Assembly (NCBI GenBank): GCA_021299095.1 | Contig: JAJTFW010000005.1 | Span: 1 to 60,459 of the forward strand | From: Sphingobacteriales bacterium | GTDB taxonomy: Bacteria; Bacteroidota; Bacteroidia; AKYH767-A; OLB10 | Direction of reading: 5' to 3' | DNA length: 60,459 bases | In this document: positions 16,712-25,440 of the stretch, in pieces | Layout: the number at the start of each line of letters is the position of its first letter | Position numbering within the stretch: the stretch's first letter is position 1 | Translations under genes and position numbers: made by a program | Notes under the pieces: generated by a model | Seen by the model: the letters and a program-made list of their open reading frames with translations, nothing else | Database searches by the model: none | Told to the model about the DNA's origin: nothing

Positions 16712-17491
16712 TCAGTCGGTCATCGGTGGCGAAATGTAGAGGTATTTCTTGATGCCGTTTTTGATGTTTTGAAGAATCAGTTCCCGCAACCAGGGAATGA
16801 TCTGGTCATCCCAGCGCTGTGGATGGGTCGTGATCATAATCCGGTTCGGAAGTCTTTGGTCTTTAAATCGGTTAATTAGTTGTTGGGTCGTCCTGACCGA
16901 GTGCTTTTTCTGCAAGGGGGATTTGACCTTGTCGCGCACACTGACACTGCTTCCGTTCCATGTTCTGCCGGTATCGGTCAGGTAAAGTGTGTTGTTGAAA
17001 TCGATATCGAAATACGGTTCAGCCGAAATGCCATAGTCCTTGTACTTGAAGCTTTGCCATATCAATCTGTTGTCCCACACAGAAGCCGGACTTCCATGCA
17101 TGCAGATGGTGTCAACCGGATAGTATTTTCGGAAGTAGTGTAGGTTTCGAACGAATAATTCAATGGCTTTGTCGGGTTCGCCGTTGGCCAGAGATAGGTC
17201 TTCGTAGTGATAGCCGATTTCATGTCCTAGCTCTGCAATTTCGCGGATGATTTCCGGATGGTTACTCTCGGGCACAATTCTGAAGTAATAGGTCGATTTT
17301 ACGCCAATCGAGTTTTCAAAGCGAGCTTTCAGCAGGCTTTGATACGGGCGGTCGTCCACATCATGTCGGAGGACAACAACCTTACCTGGCGGATTTGATC
17401 GTATGAATTCCTCAAACGTGGTGATCGTGTATCCTGATTCCAGAATGGTCTGAATCAGTTTCCTGTATTTTTTCAGCGTGAAATCGCGCAT
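16712..17491 (-). CDS. Polysaccharide deacetylase-like protein
   Basis: A 259-residue protein related to the NodB/polysaccharide deacetylase (CE4) group. The first acidic motif is VVVLRHDVDDRP, where the aspartates would bind metal and act as base; the histidine motif is LGHEIGYHYED. CMHGSPASVWDN and the late WDDQIIPWLREL resemble the remaining barrel strands. No signal peptide, so it probably acts on a lipid-linked or nucleotide-linked sugar inside the cell, or is a non-hydrolytic relative. Only one base separates its stop from the FemAB-like gene, so they share a transcript. Confidence 0.75.
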   Translation of the reverse strand: MRDFTLKKYRKLIQTILESGYTITTFEEFIRSNPPGKVVVLRHDVDDRPYQSLLKARFENSIGVKSTYYFRIVPESNHPEIIREIAELGHEIGYHYEDLSLANGEPDKAIELFVRNLHYFRKYYPVDTICMHGSPASVWDNRLIWQSFKYKDYGISAEPYFDIDFNNTLYLTDTGRTWNGSSVSVRDKVKSPLQKKHSVRTTQQLINRFKDQRLPNRIMITTHPQRWDDQIIPWLRELILQNIKNGIKKYLYISPPMTD

Positions 17492-17495
17492 AGGT

Positions 17496-18596
17496 TCAGG
17501 CTGATGCTTGTGGTGAGGTATAGAGTTGTTTGGATTCCTTCACAAAGGTCGGGTAGTTGTCAAGGAAGTGTACGAAGAGGTCTGTCGGATCAATCGTTTC
17601 ATTGAGCATGGCACTTCGTTTGGTTTCCCATTCGGATTTTATGTTATCTGATGTTGCCAGACGTTCTGCGCATGCCAGCATTTCATCTGCCTGGTCTGTA
17701 CGGAATGAAAAACAAAGGCCAAAGCGGTGTTCGAGTTCTTCAAGGTACCCGATTTTTCCCACGAAATCATTGAAGCGAATGGCAGGCGTCCCGAGTACCG
17801 CAGCTTCTGCAGTCATGGTTTGGCTATCACCAATATACAGATCACAATGCGCCACAAGATGTAGGATGTCTGAAGCCGGTATTTGCAATCGTAGCGGTTC
17901 AAGCTCAGTAGGTAATGGTCGCTCAGACGAAATCCACACTCGACCATGGTTTTGCAACTTGGCAATGAGCTTTCGCGCAAGTGAATTATCTATCCCCTTC
18001 ACGCCGTCATCATGCCAGGCATCCAGCCTTGAAAACCGGATAAGAAAGGTTTTGTTATTTCCGCTGATGCAATGTTGTATCCTGCTTTTGTCCGCCTGGA
18101 ATCTATTTGGTCTCAGATAAGCGAGTTCGTGATTGCCTGCGTAATGTATGGTTTTGGGATGCTTATCCCACTGGCCTGCCGAGCACGCAGCCGGACAAAG
18201 CTGATGGTTCAGGAAAGGGACGAAAACCCTGCTGTAAACCGGAAATAACTCAAGGTCGTCTTCAAACATACTCACGCAACGTATCCCCAACATTCGACCT
18301 AACGGTGCAAATTCGGCAGAGGTGGAAATAAACACATCCGGCTTTTTACCACTAAAAAGGTTTAAATGATACCAGTTTCGCTTGATCATTGCGATGATAG
18401 CAGCCAGGCTTCCTGGTTTCCGCTCCGCACTTGAAATGTTAACATATTCAAGCCCTGACTCAATCAGTAATTTTTCGAGTACATCTTTTGATTTGATACT
18501 GATGCTTACCTCATGCCCTTTTCCTCTCAAACCGACGATGGTATTGAGGAAGAGATGAAAGTGGGCTGGATGCGCCAGGTAGAAATGGTAACGCAT
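17496..18596 (-). CDS. DUF354 family glycosyltransferase-like protein
   Basis: A 366-residue protein of the DUF354 family, which has a GT-B-like fold resembling UDP-GlcNAc 2-epimerases and MurG-type transferases. Features: MRYHFYLAHPAHFHLFLNT, a PDVFISTSAEFAPLGRMLG segment, the central FLIRFSRLDAWHD and the C-terminal nucleotide-binding-like ADEAAVLGTPAIRFND-type region (here TAEAAVLGTPAIRFNDF). It is common in exopolysaccharide loci with no assigned reaction. It lies four bases from each neighbour. Confidence 0.75.
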   Translation of the reverse strand: MRYHFYLAHPAHFHLFLNTIVGLRGKGHEVSISIKSKDVLEKLLIESGLEYVNISSAERKPGSLAAIIAMIKRNWYHLNLFSGKKPDVFISTSAEFAPLGRMLGIRCVSMFEDDLELFPVYSRVFVPFLNHQLCPAACSAGQWDKHPKTIHYAGNHELAYLRPNRFQADKSRIQHCISGNNKTFLIRFSRLDAWHDDGVKGIDNSLARKLIAKLQNHGRVWISSERPLPTELEPLRLQIPASDILHLVAHCDLYIGDSQTMTAEAAVLGTPAIRFNDFVGKIGYLEELEHRFGLCFSFRTDQADEMLACAERLATSDNIKSEWETKRSAMLNETIDPTDLFVHFLDNYPTFVKESKQLYTSPQASA

Positions 18597-18599
18597 CGT

Positions 18600-19763
18600 T
18601 CAGTTGATATTGTTTTGTGAGTTGACCAATGCACTTAAACCGGCAAGCATCCAGGCGTCCGACCAGCGCATGAAGGTTCGCTTGTCTGTGCTGAAGCGGT
18701 GTTTTCGGTAGTAAAAACGACCCTCTTTATTCCGGAGGTTTTCAATCATATAGCTGGCTGTCTTCCCGGCTGCTTCGAGTTTGCCAAAGCGGGTAAGGGT
18801 AAGCAGGGACTGGCCGGCTGCTGTGCAATCGACAGGCCGACTGAGGTTGTGAAACAATTTCGGGCTTCCATCGGAATTGAAAAAATGGTGCACGTAAAAG
18901 GAAAGTCCTATGTTCACAGCGTTCTGTGCTGAATTATCTCGGCAAAGTAAGCTGTAATCGTTGAGACAGTCGAGCAGGTATCCGGTATGGTAATTGTCAA
19001 TCCAACCACCTGTTGCACGCATAGAGTAGGGCCAGGACCCGTCCGGCCTCTGCAGTTCAATGATAGCTGAAGCGGCATCGGCTGCGAGCGTTCTGAAAGA
19101 CTCATCTCCGCTGACTGCATATCCCTGTGCCAGGATGCGCACAGCTTTTCCACTTGCGTTCAATACCTGTTCACGGTCTGATGGAGAATATGAAAACACC
19201 ACATGCCCTTTATGAATTGTTCTATTCAAGTAATCGGTTACAAAACGGCACGCACCGATAATCAACTCGGCTAGTTGTTCATCTTGTGTCGCTTTCCAGG
19301 CTTGAAATAGTGCATTGGTGACAATCCCTGTCGAAACAACGGTTGGGTAATTTGCCGGTATGCTTGCATAGCGAGCCTCCCAGTCAAAGGGATAACCCCA
19401 GCATGCTACCGGGAAATCTGTTGATTGCATCGACTTAAGCCGGTTGGTCAAGTCTTTCTGCAGGTTCTTGGATTCTTCCTGAGCAACAATACCAGCCCGC
19501 TCTAGATTTAAAACGCCCTGTAAAGCAAGTGCAAGGGTGACGGGATTTGTTTGAGGTTGGATGTTAAGCAGCTTGCCGGTGTCGAACGGAAAGCGTTTGA
19601 TTACTTGCTGGGCATAAAAGCGTAGTCGGTTGTTCTTTCCGGTGAACCTTACAATCACTGGCGATTGTAATGCATCGTACGGGTCGCGGCCGCGAAAGTC
19701 TGCCTTTCGCATGGCTGACAACAGGTTGAGAACGGCTTCGCGAACCTGTTCATTCCGATTCAT
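18600..19763 (-). CDS. Alpha/alpha-toroid (six-hairpin) polysaccharide locus protein
   Basis: A 387-residue mainly helical protein with the repeated inner/outer helix pattern of alpha/alpha-barrel sugar enzymes. Conserved stretches: CWGYPFDWEAR, STGIVTNALFQAW, RPDGSWPYSM, GWIDNYHTGYLLDCL, FYYRKHRF and MRWSDAWMLAGLSAL; aromatic and acidic residues in these could line a sugar cleft. Such proteins recur in capsule loci; some database names for relatives (aminolevulinate dehydratase) do not fit this sequence. No signal peptide, so action on a cytoplasmic intermediate is likely. ATG 19763 is chosen; an upstream ATG at 19787 would increase overlap with the oxidoreductase gene. Confidence 0.65.
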   Translation of the reverse strand: MNRNEQVREAVLNLLSAMRKADFRGRDPYDALQSPVIVRFTGKNNRLRFYAQQVIKRFPFDTGKLLNIQPQTNPVTLALALQGVLNLERAGIVAQEESKNLQKDLTNRLKSMQSTDFPVACWGYPFDWEARYASIPANYPTVVSTGIVTNALFQAWKATQDEQLAELIIGACRFVTDYLNRTIHKGHVVFSYSPSDREQVLNASGKAVRILAQGYAVSGDESFRTLAADAASAIIELQRPDGSWPYSMRATGGWIDNYHTGYLLDCLNDYSLLCRDNSAQNAVNIGLSFYVHHFFNSDGSPKLFHNLSRPVDCTAAGQSLLTLTRFGKLEAAGKTASYMIENLRNKEGRFYYRKHRFSTDKRTFMRWSDAWMLAGLSALVNSQNNIN

Positions 19764-21894
19764 TGGATGCGAGTGGAATGAGTTCACCTTGCTTTGCTAT
19801 GGATTCAAGCACCATGAAAGTGGCACGCGTTGAATTGTAGATGGCATCAAATCCTATCGGGCTTGGTGTCCCTGTTTCAATGCTGTGTATGAACGAGCTT
19901 ATGCACGAGGCATGTCCTTTGTCGCTTGCCGTATTGCGTTTAACTGTTTTTTTGTCGTTAATGATAAAGACCTTGGCAAAGTCTTCTATCCGTCCAACAA
20001 ACCCTCCATTGAATACTTCCAGGTGTTCTTTTGGAACATTGGAATTACCATTGGAGAAGTAGGAAATATTGGCAATGCTTCCATTCTGCATCCTTAGGCT
20101 AATGCAAACGGTGTCTGATTGGATTCCGTTTGCAGGCATTGCAACTGCACTGACGTGGCTGATTCGACTCCCTGAAAGAAATGCACAAAGGTCTACGAAG
20201 TGACAGGCCTCACCGATAATTCTGCCTCCCCCGATTTTTGGGTCGTGAATCCAATGGCCTGCATCTACTTTTCCTGCATTGATTCGGTAGTTGATGGCAA
20301 GCGGAATTTCCGAATTGATATGCTCCATGAGCAGACGAACGGCCGGAGAAAAACGACGGTTGAAGCCGATCATCAATTGGGTTCCAGCTTCACGGTAAGC
20401 GTCACGAATGTGTTCAAGCTCTTCAGGGTGCAGGCACAAGGGCTTTTCAGTAAACACATGCTTTCGCGCCTTTAGTGCTTCTGTAACATAGTGGGCATGG
20501 CTGTCGTGCCGCGTTGCAATCACAATCGTATTGATGTCCTGGTCGCGGATTACCGACTGGGCGTCTCCGCTGCAATACGTAAAACCGAATTTTTCAGCTA
20601 CATGCTGTGCCATGTTGGGCCGGTTGGTGGAGAGCCCGATCAATGAAGCTTTGTTTCGAATGCCCGGAAGTAAAAAGTTCTGGGCAAACGAGCCCGCACC
20701 AAGCATACCGACACGAACAGCCTGCGACTTTTGTACAGGGTTTGAAAGAATAATCTTGTCGCGTAATTGGTTGCTGACGGAGTAGGCGAGAAGGATTCCG
20801 GCAAAGGGTTCGCTTCGCTCCAGGATTAAACGGTAAGCGTCAGGGGCTTTTTGGAACGGGAACTCATGTGTTTGTAATTCCCGTAGCGGTAATTTGCCTG
20901 TTGCAATCAATGCGACAAACGCCGACATGTTGCGGTTTTCTGTCCATCTGACGTAGGGGTATGGGTAGTCTATTCCGTGTTCTTCGTATTCCGCATCGTA
21001 ACGGCCAGGGCCATACGACATGGACATTTTCAATTCGAGTTCTTTTTCGTAGAAAGGCTTCCGTTCAAACCCCGTTGGTACCGAACCTACGATGATGACT
21101 TTTCCTTTTATCCTGCAAAGTTCTCCGGCAAGATTGATGGGATCAGTGCTACCTGAAGAAGCAGTGATAACAACCGCATCGCAGCCATGGCCATCCGTAT
21201 GCTTATCAACAATTAGCTGTAACCGTGATTCATTCCTCAAATAAACGTGTTTGTGGCCGTTCTTTCGGGCAAGCTCAACCTGTGCAGGGTCCGTGTCAAT
21301 TCCGATGCAGGATACTCCGGAAGCCTCTAAGATTGATAAGGTGAGTTGTCCAATCAGGCCAAGTCCGATGACTGCGCAGGATTCACCAACGTGTAATCCG
21401 GCCTGGCGCACGCCCTGCATGGCAATAGCACCCAGGGTGGTAAAGGATGCATCCTGAAATGAAACTTGGTCGGGAATCAATGTGCACAGCATTGCCGGTA
21501 CCGCCACGACTTCTGCATGCACTGCACCGGAGCCACCGCAGGCTACGCGGTCTCCAATCCTGAATGACGTGACGTCATCACTCACGGCAATGACGATGCC
21601 CGCGCAGCTGTATCCCAATGCTTGGGGCGCTTCTAGGCGGTTCATTACCATGCGATAGGTGTCAGATATTCCAAGAGTCTTAACAGATCGCAACACCTTA
21701 GCTACTTCCGCTTTACGTGCTCTCGCTTTCGCTAACCATCCTGCACGCGCATCTCTTACCGTTCGCCCTTCGGTTCCTGCACTAATCAGTGAATAGTGAT
21801 TCCTGACCAGCACCTGGCCTGCCTGAAGGGCAGGATAGGGGGTCTCCAGCAACTTCATATCCCCGTTCTTCAGGTTTTGAGTCAGTTGTTGCAT
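19750..21894 (-). CDS. Bi-domain oxidoreductase: MDR dehydrogenase fused to Gfo/Idh/MocA
   Basis: A 714-residue fusion. Residues 1-~360 are a medium-chain (zinc-type) dehydrogenase: SLISAGTEGRTVRDA, ALGYSCAGIVIAVSDDV, the Rossmann motif VIGLGLIGQLTLSILEASG and DGHGCDAVVITASSG. Residues ~390-705 are a Gfo/Idh/MocA oxidoreductase: VRVGMLGAGSFAQNF (NAD binding), FTEKPLCLHP (EKP motif near 478), NRRFSP, and GGGRIIGEACHFVDLCAFL with the catalytic-type histidine. The fusion recurs in exopolysaccharide loci and probably oxidises or epimerises a nucleotide sugar, passing an intermediate between sites; the substrate is unknown. It overlaps the neighbouring glycosyltransferase by 13 bases. Confidence 0.87.
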   Translation of the reverse strand: MQQLTQNLKNGDMKLLETPYPALQAGQVLVRNHYSLISAGTEGRTVRDARAGWLAKARARKAEVAKVLRSVKTLGISDTYRMVMNRLEAPQALGYSCAGIVIAVSDDVTSFRIGDRVACGGSGAVHAEVVAVPAMLCTLIPDQVSFQDASFTTLGAIAMQGVRQAGLHVGESCAVIGLGLIGQLTLSILEASGVSCIGIDTDPAQVELARKNGHKHVYLRNESRLQLIVDKHTDGHGCDAVVITASSGSTDPINLAGELCRIKGKVIIVGSVPTGFERKPFYEKELELKMSMSYGPGRYDAEYEEHGIDYPYPYVRWTENRNMSAFVALIATGKLPLRELQTHEFPFQKAPDAYRLILERSEPFAGILLAYSVSNQLRDKIILSNPVQKSQAVRVGMLGAGSFAQNFLLPGIRNKASLIGLSTNRPNMAQHVAEKFGFTYCSGDAQSVIRDQDINTIVIATRHDSHAHYVTEALKARKHVFTEKPLCLHPEELEHIRDAYREAGTQLMIGFNRRFSPAVRLLMEHINSEIPLAINYRINAGKVDAGHWIHDPKIGGGRIIGEACHFVDLCAFLSGSRISHVSAVAMPANGIQSDTVCISLRMQNGSIANISYFSNGNSNVPKEHLEVFNGGFVGRIEDFAKVFIINDKKTVKRNTASDKGHASCISSFIHSIETGTPSPIGFDAIYNSTRATFMVLESIAKQGELIPLASNESE

Positions 21895-23009
21895 TTCGGT
21901 CGTTCGATGACGGTGTGTATAATGCGGCTCAATTGAGTAACCATAGCTTGCTCTGTAAACCGCTCAAGGTACCTTTTACGGGAAGCAGCCCCCATTCGTT
22001 TCCTTTTTTCGGGATTCTGACTCAGTTCAGCGATTCCTCCGGCCAATTCAACTGGGCTATTCAAAGGTACGATATAGCCGTTGTAACCGTCCTCGACCGA
22101 CTCAGCGATTGCACCACGGTCGGTTGTGATTACGGGAAGGCCAGCAGCCATAGCCTCAACGATGACCCAGGGATGCCCCTCTGGATCACGCGGAGGAAAG
22201 ACAAACAAATCAGCTTTGGAAAGCAGTTCGAATTTACGCCCGCTTTCATGCTGTCCGTAAACAAGTACCCGCAGTCCTTTTGTTTGAATCAACTCAGTAC
22301 AGCGCTGCCGGGTTTCAGTATCCCGCCAGGCACCCAGTAAGGTCAGTTCAGTGCGCGATTTAATCGGTTCGGGAAGTAGGCAAAATGCCTGAAGCAAATC
22401 GTCAACCCCTTTGCCGGGTTGGAGATTGCCGATGTAAAGCAGGCGAATCGTATCGTCTGTACTCAAGGGCTTTTCAGGTATGCTGAAGTCGCCCCCATTC
22501 GGACATACATAAATCCGGTCCTCCGGAATCCAGCCCAAAAAAATCGATTTGAGTCGTTCGCCCAGCACAATAACACCAGATGTTTTCCCAAGTACGAAGC
22601 GTACGAATTTCAAATTGAGGCTTGAACCATTTTCCATTCGGTCGCGGAATTCACTGCCCCGCAAGTGGATCAGTACACGTGTGCCGAGGAAACGGCAAAG
22701 GAGGATGAGGATGGCGTCCTTGGCAAATCCTCCCTTGCTCTGGCTGATGGGAATCCAAGCCAGCGCGGGCTTAAGTCTGATTAATTTTGAGATAAGGTTG
22801 ACATATACCTTGAATTGCCCAATTAGTTTTTTCAGACTGAATTTGCCCATGGTGGACAAGCTCGAATTGATGCGGGTGTCGATGTGAATCAACTTGAATT
22901 CATCGTTCAGAGCTGAGCGCAGCAGCAGTTCAGTTGCGATGGATGGACCCATGTACGGCGGAGGAAGTTTGCCGAAAAGAAATACGGTAGGCTTATAGGC
23001 GACTGACAT
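21882..23009 (-). CDS. Glycosyltransferase family 4-like protein
   Basis: A 375-residue GT-B transferase. The N-terminal acceptor-binding strand has VFLFGKLPPPYMGPSIATE; a membrane-proximal basic/hydrophobic stretch lies in the middle (GQFKVYVNLISKLIRLK). The C-terminal GT4 nucleotide-sugar region has LYIGNLQPGKGVDDLLQAF, LLGAWRDTETR and the EX7E-type segment PEGHPWVIVEAMAAGLPVI. The start MSVAYKPTVFLFG is used; an upstream in-frame codon at 23174 would run 160 bases into the Wzy-like gene. The linkage it makes cannot be predicted. Confidence 0.88.
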   Translation of the reverse strand: MSVAYKPTVFLFGKLPPPYMGPSIATELLLRSALNDEFKLIHIDTRINSSLSTMGKFSLKKLIGQFKVYVNLISKLIRLKPALAWIPISQSKGGFAKDAILILLCRFLGTRVLIHLRGSEFRDRMENGSSLNLKFVRFVLGKTSGVIVLGERLKSIFLGWIPEDRIYVCPNGGDFSIPEKPLSTDDTIRLLYIGNLQPGKGVDDLLQAFCLLPEPIKSRTELTLLGAWRDTETRQRCTELIQTKGLRVLVYGQHESGRKFELLSKADLFVFPPRDPEGHPWVIVEAMAAGLPVITTDRGAIAESVEDGYNGYIVPLNSPVELAGGIAELSQNPEKRKRMGAASRKRYLERFTEQAMVTQLSRIIHTVIERPKCNN

Positions 23010-23014
23010 GGGGA

Positions 23015-24280
23015 TTACTGCCGCTCTTTCGGCAATAGACTGTAGGCGTAAATGGGATAGAGGATGTACAGAAGGGGAGCGTAAAGAGTCGGTACAGTGG
23101 TAATGGACCAGAGGAAAATCATAATGACGGATGTCGATATCAGGAACTTCTCCGGCATTTCTAGCCCGAACCATTTGGATAGGATTCCGGTAAGGAATAA
23201 AATGTAAAATCCAAGTCCGGCAAAACCGGTCATGAACATGAGTCGCACATAGTCACTGTGCATGCCACCGCCTATCATCACAACAGTCTCCTTGAAATTA
23301 GACGATACGATGCCAAAGAAGTGATTGATGGCAGGCATCTGTTCCCATACTTCGAAGTATCGCTCCCAACGGGTCATGCGACCATTGAAGGCCTGGTTCG
23401 ATTCCGACTCTCCACTGACCACAAGCAATTCTTTGCTGATCAGAGGCTCCAGGAATTTTGTGTAGATGTCCTCCGCGAAGAAAATCCCAACGACAAATAC
23501 TGCGAAAATCACCAGGAAAAAACCTTTGGCATTCCGTAGGTTGTGGGCGAAGAACAGTCCGATGATTGCCAGAAATACGCCCCAGGTTGAAACGTGATTG
23601 ATCCGTGTTAGTGCGAAAAAAATCAACAACACCGAACCGATCAGCATGGTATTGTTCACGCGAATGTTTCCTGCACCCTTGTATAAACTGAGCAGGAAGT
23701 AATATGCCATCGTGAGGATGAATAAAATGAAATAGATGGCATAGCTCATTACATCTGCATATGCTCCCCGAATGCGGGAAGCACCGCCACGTCCTGCGCT
23801 GATGTATTCAATGGCGATGGGGTTTACAATCACCTCGTACAGGAAAATGCCAATGGGGAATATGCAGGAAATCAAAAAAGTGGTGAGAATCCCATGCAAA
23901 TCCTCCCGCGTTTGAACAAAACGTCTCGCATACAGGAAGAGGAACACGGGCGTTACATATTTGATCAGGTCTCCAAATGCTGAAATGTTCAACTGAATGA
24001 ACCAGAATACAACGGCATTGAATACAAGCAAAATGCTCCATAAACGAAATGGAAATTCCTCAATTGCATCCGACTTTCTTCCCATGTCGCCAGACAGGAA
24101 ACTCATGCCAATAAGGATTGGAGTCAGAATGCCGACAATGTACAGTGGAGATGCGAGTGCAGAGGTTTCCTTGAGTTCGTAAAAATTATCAATGATGGGC
24201 CGTAAAAGGATAAGTACAATGAACCAACTCTTGCTGAGCGGTAATCTCTTGAACCATTGCCACCAGTACTTAACGTTCAT
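23015..24280 (-). CDS. O-antigen ligase/polymerase-like membrane protein (Wzy/WaaL type)
   Basis: A 421-residue multi-pass inner-membrane protein with about ten or more hydrophobic segments, including SWFIVLILLRPIIDNF, PLYIVGILTPILIGMSFL, YAIYFILFILTMAYYFLL and GFFLVIFAVFVVGIFFA. A large hydrophilic loop (FLEPLISKELLVVSGESESN to KETVVMIGGGMHSDYVRL) precedes the last helices; this loop with its histidine is the hallmark of the Wzy_C/O-antigen ligase group. It is the only candidate repeat-unit polymerase in the locus. It overlaps the downstream-coordinate glycosyltransferase by four bases. Confidence 0.82.
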   Translation of the reverse strand: MNVKYWWQWFKRLPLSKSWFIVLILLRPIIDNFYELKETSALASPLYIVGILTPILIGMSFLSGDMGRKSDAIEEFPFRLWSILLVFNAVVFWFIQLNISAFGDLIKYVTPVFLFLYARRFVQTREDLHGILTTFLISCIFPIGIFLYEVIVNPIAIEYISAGRGGASRIRGAYADVMSYAIYFILFILTMAYYFLLSLYKGAGNIRVNNTMLIGSVLLIFFALTRINHVSTWGVFLAIIGLFFAHNLRNAKGFFLVIFAVFVVGIFFAEDIYTKFLEPLISKELLVVSGESESNQAFNGRMTRWERYFEVWEQMPAINHFFGIVSSNFKETVVMIGGGMHSDYVRLMFMTGFAGLGFYILFLTGILSKWFGLEMPEKFLISTSVIMIFLWSITTVPTLYAPLLYILYPIYAYSLLPKERQ

Positions 24281-25440
24281 TTACTTGAAAATAGGTGGTT
24301 GGGAACTGCAGATACGAAGCCGCGTGCACTACTTGTCAAGGATGCCTTGTTCATGAGGTGAAGCCTGGCTTTTTCACCCATCTTTCGCAGATTATCTCTG
24401 CCCATGTTGATGCATTCTGCCATGCAATCTGCAAGCTGTACCGTGTTTCTATAATCGATTTGGAAACCAGTAAGCCCTTCAACGACGAGATCAGGAGTGG
24501 CACCGGCATGGACTGATGCGATGGCAGGAAGTCCGGCAGCCATGGCTTCGTTGAGCACCAGTCCCCAAATATCAAAACCGGTCTGAAACAAAAAGACATC
24601 AGCCTGTGCAAGGTAAGTGGGTAGTTTGTCAGTTTGCACATAGCCTGCAAAGGACACATGGGTATTGAGTTGGCTCGTGGAAACACGATCCATCAGTTCC
24701 TGCTTCAATGGACCGTCCCCTACGAATGTGATTCGGAAATCAACTCCGCGTTCTTTCAGGAGTTGGGCAGCTTCTAGGATGGTTTCGGGTTCTTTTCGTT
24801 GTACGAGATAGCCCGTAAAAAGGAAGTGAATCGGTTCGCTTGTGGTTTTGATCCCTGTTTCGATGGCATTTCGTTCAAGTGCGGATTGCTTTTGGAAGAA
24901 ATCTGTATCAACAGTATTGGTTGCTACATGAATGGAATCAACCGGTGCTCCAATCGATTCGAGGTAGGAAGCGGCAAGGCTGCCATAGGCAATGAAATTG
25001 TCCGTAAATCGTACAAGAACCTTCCTGCTCAGTCGCCTGAGTAATCCCGATTTTCGTCCGCGTTCTGGTATTGTGCCGCTCCAAATGCTGAATGAAGTTC
25101 CCGTTACCAATTTCCAGATCAAGGTGTAAAGGCTTGCACGCGAGAAGCCGGAGACAATGATGTGGTCGGGGCGGATCCTGTTCAGGCAGCTAAAGAGTCC
25201 GCTATATAGGAATTGTGTTTTTTCCGGATCCGAATCGTTGGTGCGTGTACCTCCATGGATGATTTCATAACGGAAGGGGAATGATTCCGGATTCAACTGA
25301 AATTGCCTTCTTGCATATGTCTTTTCACAAAAGACAACATGCAGTCTGATCCCTTTTGATTCCAGCATGGATGCAACCGCACCGAACAACGGGACCCGGT
25401 ACGGTGTCGGAATGTTGGTGATTAGAACGACAGTTTTCAT
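24277..25440 (-). CDS. Glycosyltransferase family 4-like protein
   Basis: A 387-residue GT-B transferase. The N-terminus MKTVVLITNIPTPYRVPLF is a typical GT4 opening (the start at 25440 is preferred to ATG 25455). The core has HIIVSGFSRASLYTLIW, IHVATNTVDTDFF and FLFTGYLVQRKEPETILEA. The sugar-nucleotide motif is FDIWGLVLNEAMAAGLPAI, with both acids of the EX7E-like pair shifted as in many GT4 members. The start overlaps the asnB stop by four bases, so translation of the two is probably coupled. Confidence 0.88.
   Translation of the reverse strand: MKTVVLITNIPTPYRVPLFGAVASMLESKGIRLHVVFCEKTYARRQFQLNPESFPFRYEIIHGGTRTNDSDPEKTQFLYSGLFSCLNRIRPDHIIVSGFSRASLYTLIWKLVTGTSFSIWSGTIPERGRKSGLLRRLSRKVLVRFTDNFIAYGSLAASYLESIGAPVDSIHVATNTVDTDFFQKQSALERNAIETGIKTTSEPIHFLFTGYLVQRKEPETILEAAQLLKERGVDFRITFVGDGPLKQELMDRVSTSQLNTHVSFAGYVQTDKLPTYLAQADVFLFQTGFDIWGLVLNEAMAAGLPAIASVHAGATPDLVVEGLTGFQIDYRNTVQLADCMAECINMGRDNLRKMGEKARLHLMNKASLTSSARGFVSAVPNHLFSSK

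Noticed and set aside
17557-18120. 187-residue plus-strand frame inside the DUF354 gene
   Set aside because: It is a low-complexity Ser/Arg-rich shadow of a gene that is tightly packed in the operon on the other strand.
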